DNA from: Acidaminobacter hydrogenoformans DSM 2784
Lineage (GTDB): Bacteria > Bacillota > Clostridia > Peptostreptococcales > Acidaminobacteraceae
Direction of reading: 5' to 3'
Assembly: GCF_900103005.1 (NCBI RefSeq)
Contig: NZ_FMWL01000018.1
Span: 1-64,000, forward strand
DNA: 64,000 nucleotides
Shown here: one piece after another, positions 61,702-64,000 of the stretch
Numbering within the stretch: position 1 is the stretch's first letter
How the letters are laid out: each line of letters starts with the position of its first letter
The notes under the pieces: model-generated
The model's input: only the letters and a program-made list of their open reading frames with translations
Told to the model about the DNA's origin: nothing
Database searches by the model: none
Position numbers and translations under genes: made by a program

Positions 61702-62134
61702 TGATTTTTTTGAGAATATAACTGCACTAAAGGATCTTTTAATATCATCATATGAAACCAATTTTAACATTTCTAGAGAATTATGCAGTGTTACTGTAGA
61801 TTCGAAGATTCAAGAGTTAGGGCAGTATGTTAAGTTGGAAAAAGCTACTTTGTTTGGTGCGTTTAATGAAGGTGTTATGGTAGGTTTTGTCTGGTGTTAT
61901 GTTCATGATTATTTTGGTGAAAACCGACTTCACGTTAATCAGATTGTTATTGGTAAGAAGTATAGAGGACAGGGTATAGCGAAAGAATTATTAAATCATA
62001 CAGAAAAATATGCTACTGAATTGAATATCAAAACAATAGACTTATTTGTTACTGAAGGAAATATTACAGCCGTAAAGATGTATGAAGATTTAGGATATGT
62101 AACTGAAAGAAGATATTTGAAAAAGAGTATTTAG
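61673..62134 (+). CDS. GNAT-family acetyltransferase (sugar amine candidate)
   Basis: 153 residues. VNQIVIGKKYRGQGIAKELL gives the acetyl-CoA loop, and NITAVKMYEDLGYV the C-terminal block. Its place among aminotransferase and sugar transferase genes suggests acetylation of the amino sugar, though PglD-type enzymes normally do this and GNAT enzymes do it in some pathways. AGGAG precedes the ATG, and the gene starts inside the end of the previous one. Confidence 0.82.
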   Translation: MMEIKTLQHDDFFENITALKDLLISSYETNFNISRELCSVTVDSKIQELGQYVKLEKATLFGAFNEGVMVGFVWCYVHDYFGENRLHVNQIVIGKKYRGQGIAKELLNHTEKYATELNIKTIDLFVTEGNITAVKMYEDLGYVTERRYLKKSI

Positions 62135-62144
62135 GAGGAACCAA

Positions 62145-63203
62145 ATGTTAGAAATTGTCAATATAGATGAATCCGACAAATGGGACTCAATGGTAAAGAG
62201 CTTTAGCAATTATGATGTTTACTATCTGTCAGGATATACAAAGGCTTTTAAATTACATGGAGATGGAGAACCCACACTCATCTACTATCATGATGAAGAA
62301 ATTCGCGCCATTAATGTTGTTATGATTCGCGATATAGCAGAGGATAAAAGGTTTAAAGATAAAATTGAGTCTAAAAGTTTATTTGATATTACAACTCCAT
62401 ATGGATATGGTGGATTCATAATTGAAGGTATTCCAAATGATAATAATTTAAAAAAATTTAATGAAGAATACTCCGATTATTGTCGCTCAAAGAATATAAT
62501 TAGCGAGTTTTTACGTTTCCACCCGATTCTTAAAAATTCTAAGATAAATAGTGAAATTTATGAAGTTATAGATTTAGGCAAGACCATCACAATGGATTTG
62601 ATTTCCAAAGAACAGATTTGGAATGATCTGAGCAGCAAGAATAGGAATGTAATCAGAAAAGCCATTAAGTCGGGTGTGGAAATTTATTGGGGTAGAAGCC
62701 CAGAACTTATAGATGAATTTATTCCTTTATATAACGCAACTATGAACAAGGACGATGCTACTGATTATTACTATTTCAATAAAGAGTTTTATAAAAGCGT
62801 GCTTGAAGACCTCAGATACAACAATTTGATTTTTTATGCCTTGTATGATCAAAAGGTTATTTCAATGTCTATGATTCTATTTGGTAAGGATAATATGCAT
62901 TATCACTTATCAGCCTCAGACAGAGAGTACCAGAGTCTAGCATCAACAAATTTACTTTTGTATGAGGCTGCATGTTGGGGCTGTGAGAACGGGTATAAGT
63001 CATTCCATTTAGGAGGAGGCTTAGGCAGTAAGGAAGACAGTTTATTTAAGTTCAAGAAGGCGTTCAATAAGAATTCTGAGACGTATTTTTCAATAGGAAG
63101 GAAGATTTTTGATCAAGAGAAATATGATGAATTGATAGAAATTCGACTTCAGGAAGAAGACTTTGACACAAAGACTACATTTTTTCCAAAGTATAGGAAG
63201 TGA
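62145..63203 (+). CDS. FemAB/GNAT-like acyl or aminoacyl transferase
   Basis: 352 residues. The layout resembles FemAB-type or BioF2-like transferases with two GNAT folds: a central RKAIKSGVEIYWG region, an LHYHLSASD-like block (here MHYHLSASDREYQSLASTN), and CENGYKSFHLGGGLGS near the C-terminus. Family members transfer amino acids to cell-wall precursors or acyl groups to glycans. In this context modification of the polysaccharide is more likely. AGGAGG precedes the ATG. Confidence 0.75.
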   Translation: MLEIVNIDESDKWDSMVKSFSNYDVYYLSGYTKAFKLHGDGEPTLIYYHDEEIRAINVVMIRDIAEDKRFKDKIESKSLFDITTPYGYGGFIIEGIPNDNNLKKFNEEYSDYCRSKNIISEFLRFHPILKNSKINSEIYEVIDLGKTITMDLISKEQIWNDLSSKNRNVIRKAIKSGVEIYWGRSPELIDEFIPLYNATMNKDDATDYYYFNKEFYKSVLEDLRYNNLIFYALYDQKVISMSMILFGKDNMHYHLSASDREYQSLASTNLLLYEAACWGCENGYKSFHLGGGLGSKEDSLFKFKKAFNKNSETYFSIGRKIFDQEKYDELIEIRLQEEDFDTKTTFFPKYRK

Positions 63204-63245
63204 TGACATACTATCGCTTTAAACTAATATTGGGAGTTATTGATA

Positions 63246-64000
63246 ATGAAAAAAAACATTTGGATATGGAATCATTATGCTACAAACATGATTGAAGATA
63301 AAGCTGGTCGACATTATTGGCTAGCAGAAAACTTAATAGTAAACGGATATAATCCTACGATATTCTGTGCTTCCACCCTACATAATACAGATGGGAATAT
63401 TGATACAGAGGGGAATATATTTACAAAAGAAGAATCTGGAGATGTCCCGTTTGTGATTGTAAAAACTCCTAAGTATTCAGGAAATGGAAAGAAAAGAATT
63501 ATTAACATGATTTCTTTCTACAAGAATTTATTCCCAACGGCTAAGAAGTATGCAAACGAACATGGAAAACCAGATGTGATTCTTGCTTCGAGTGTACATC
63601 CGCTTACTTTAGTAGCCGGCATTAAGATGGCTAAGAAACTTGGAGTTCCTTGTATTTGTGAAGTGAGAGATTTGTGGCCTGAGAGTATTGTTGCTTATGG
63701 AAGTTTGAAAAAGAATAGTGTTGTTGCTAAAATTTTATACCTTGGAGAGAAATGGATATATAGGAATGCCGATTCCGTTATCATGACTTGGGAAGGTGGA
63801 AAGCAATATATCATTGATCAAGGATGGGATAACCAAATTGATTTGAATAAAATACAACACATAAGTAATGGAGTCATAATTGATTCTTTTGATAAAAACA
63901 GCCAATATAATAAAATTTTAGATTCGGACTTAGAAGATAAAAATTATAAGAATTTAGTATATGCAGGGTCTATTAGAAGGGTGAATAATCTAGGACTTTT
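63246..64000 (+). CDS. Glycosyltransferase family 4 protein (partial, runs off the window)
   Basis: The frame starts at an ATG nine bases after GGGAG and stays open to the end of the window, over 250 codons. MKKNIWIWNHYATNM opens it, and GVPCICEVRDLWPESIVAYG, ISNGVIIDSF and LVYAGSIRRVNNLG follow. These are typical of WbuB/CapH-type retaining GT4 enzymes: the N-terminal acceptor domain, then the start of the donor domain. It would extend the glycan begun by the sugar transferase. Confidence 0.85.
   Translation, partial: MKKNIWIWNHYATNMIEDKAGRHYWLAENLIVNGYNPTIFCASTLHNTDGNIDTEGNIFTKEESGDVPFVIVKTPKYSGNGKKRIINMISFYKNLFPTAKKYANEHGKPDVILASSVHPLTLVAGIKMAKKLGVPCICEVRDLWPESIVAYGSLKKNSVVAKILYLGEKWIYRNADSVIMTWEGGKQYIIDQGWDNQIDLNKIQHISNGVIIDSFDKNSQYNKILDSDLEDKNYKNLVYAGSIRRVNNLGL

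Overview
The window reads as part of a chromosome from an anaerobic, Gram-positive, probably spore-related member of the Clostridia. Support for this comes from a SigI/RsgI pair, an AbrB-type regulator with a Cys pair tail, S-layer-homology (SLH) proteins, NifS-ThiI pairing without a rhodanese domain, an AGCS symporter, strong GGAGG ribosome-binding sites and many intrinsic terminators. I cannot name the genus; amino-acid-fermenting relatives of Acidaminobacter or Fusibacter would fit, but that is a guess.

Layout. 1-2.85 kb: the 3' end of a 23S rRNA gene, a 5S gene with what looks like its own promoter, and 17 tRNA genes ending at a terminator. Four structured spacer repeats sit between the tRNAs. 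2.9-20.7 kb: housekeeping genes (YprB-like nuclease, two gate-domain membrane proteins, PrpF-family isomerase, asparaginase, cysteine desulfurase plus ThiI, a B3/4-domain protein, penicillin-binding protein 1A, FmdB, EcsC, HflX, YigZ, CoA-binding protein, NadE) with a RAYT-type transposase at 15.7 kb. 21.1-25.6 kb: a three-gene MacAB-like export operon on the minus strand. 26-37.7 kb: YebC, an acidic secreted protein, an AAA ATPase flanked by two copies of the same palindrome, a cation/proton antiporter, a sigma-54 activator, SigI-RsgI, a DASS-type carrier and a GntR regulator. 38.1-43.3 kb: an arginine-derivative catabolic cluster (two DDAH-fold hydrolases, RocB-like peptidase, AGCS symporter). 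43.3-48.2 kb: a tandem duplication, a molybdopterin-domain lipoprotein, an SLH protein, a SAM-type riboswitch before an unknown gene, a GNAT protein and a lipoprotein with an in-frame stop. 48.3-49.7 kb: an AT-rich XRE regulator/ImmA-type protease cassette. 49.9-58.6 kb: terpenoid-cyclase-like protein, YibE/F, SLH proteins, a c-di-GMP-I riboswitch ahead of a WbpM/CapD-type dehydratase, a PHP-fold protein that has lost its metal ligands, and an AbrB regulator. 58.7-64 kb: AT-rich polysaccharide genes (methyltransferase, aminotransferase, initiating sugar transferase, acetyltransferases, glycosyltransferase), running off the end.

Two kinds of dispersed sequence stand out. First, many intergenic tracts and large palindromes are built on GGGACAGGGAC, a pattern of the REP/RAYT kind. 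Second, the 10-mer GCCGATGGTC occurs 20 times exactly between 4.8 and 47.7 kb, where about 0.1 would be expected by chance in the whole window. Half of the copies are inside genes, in several reading frames and both orientations, and none is found exactly in the last 16 kb. This motif is the strongest candidate for something undescribed here; it behaves like a DNA-uptake or chromosome-organising word rather than a coding feature.

All calls were made by reading the sequence; no alignment or database search was run.
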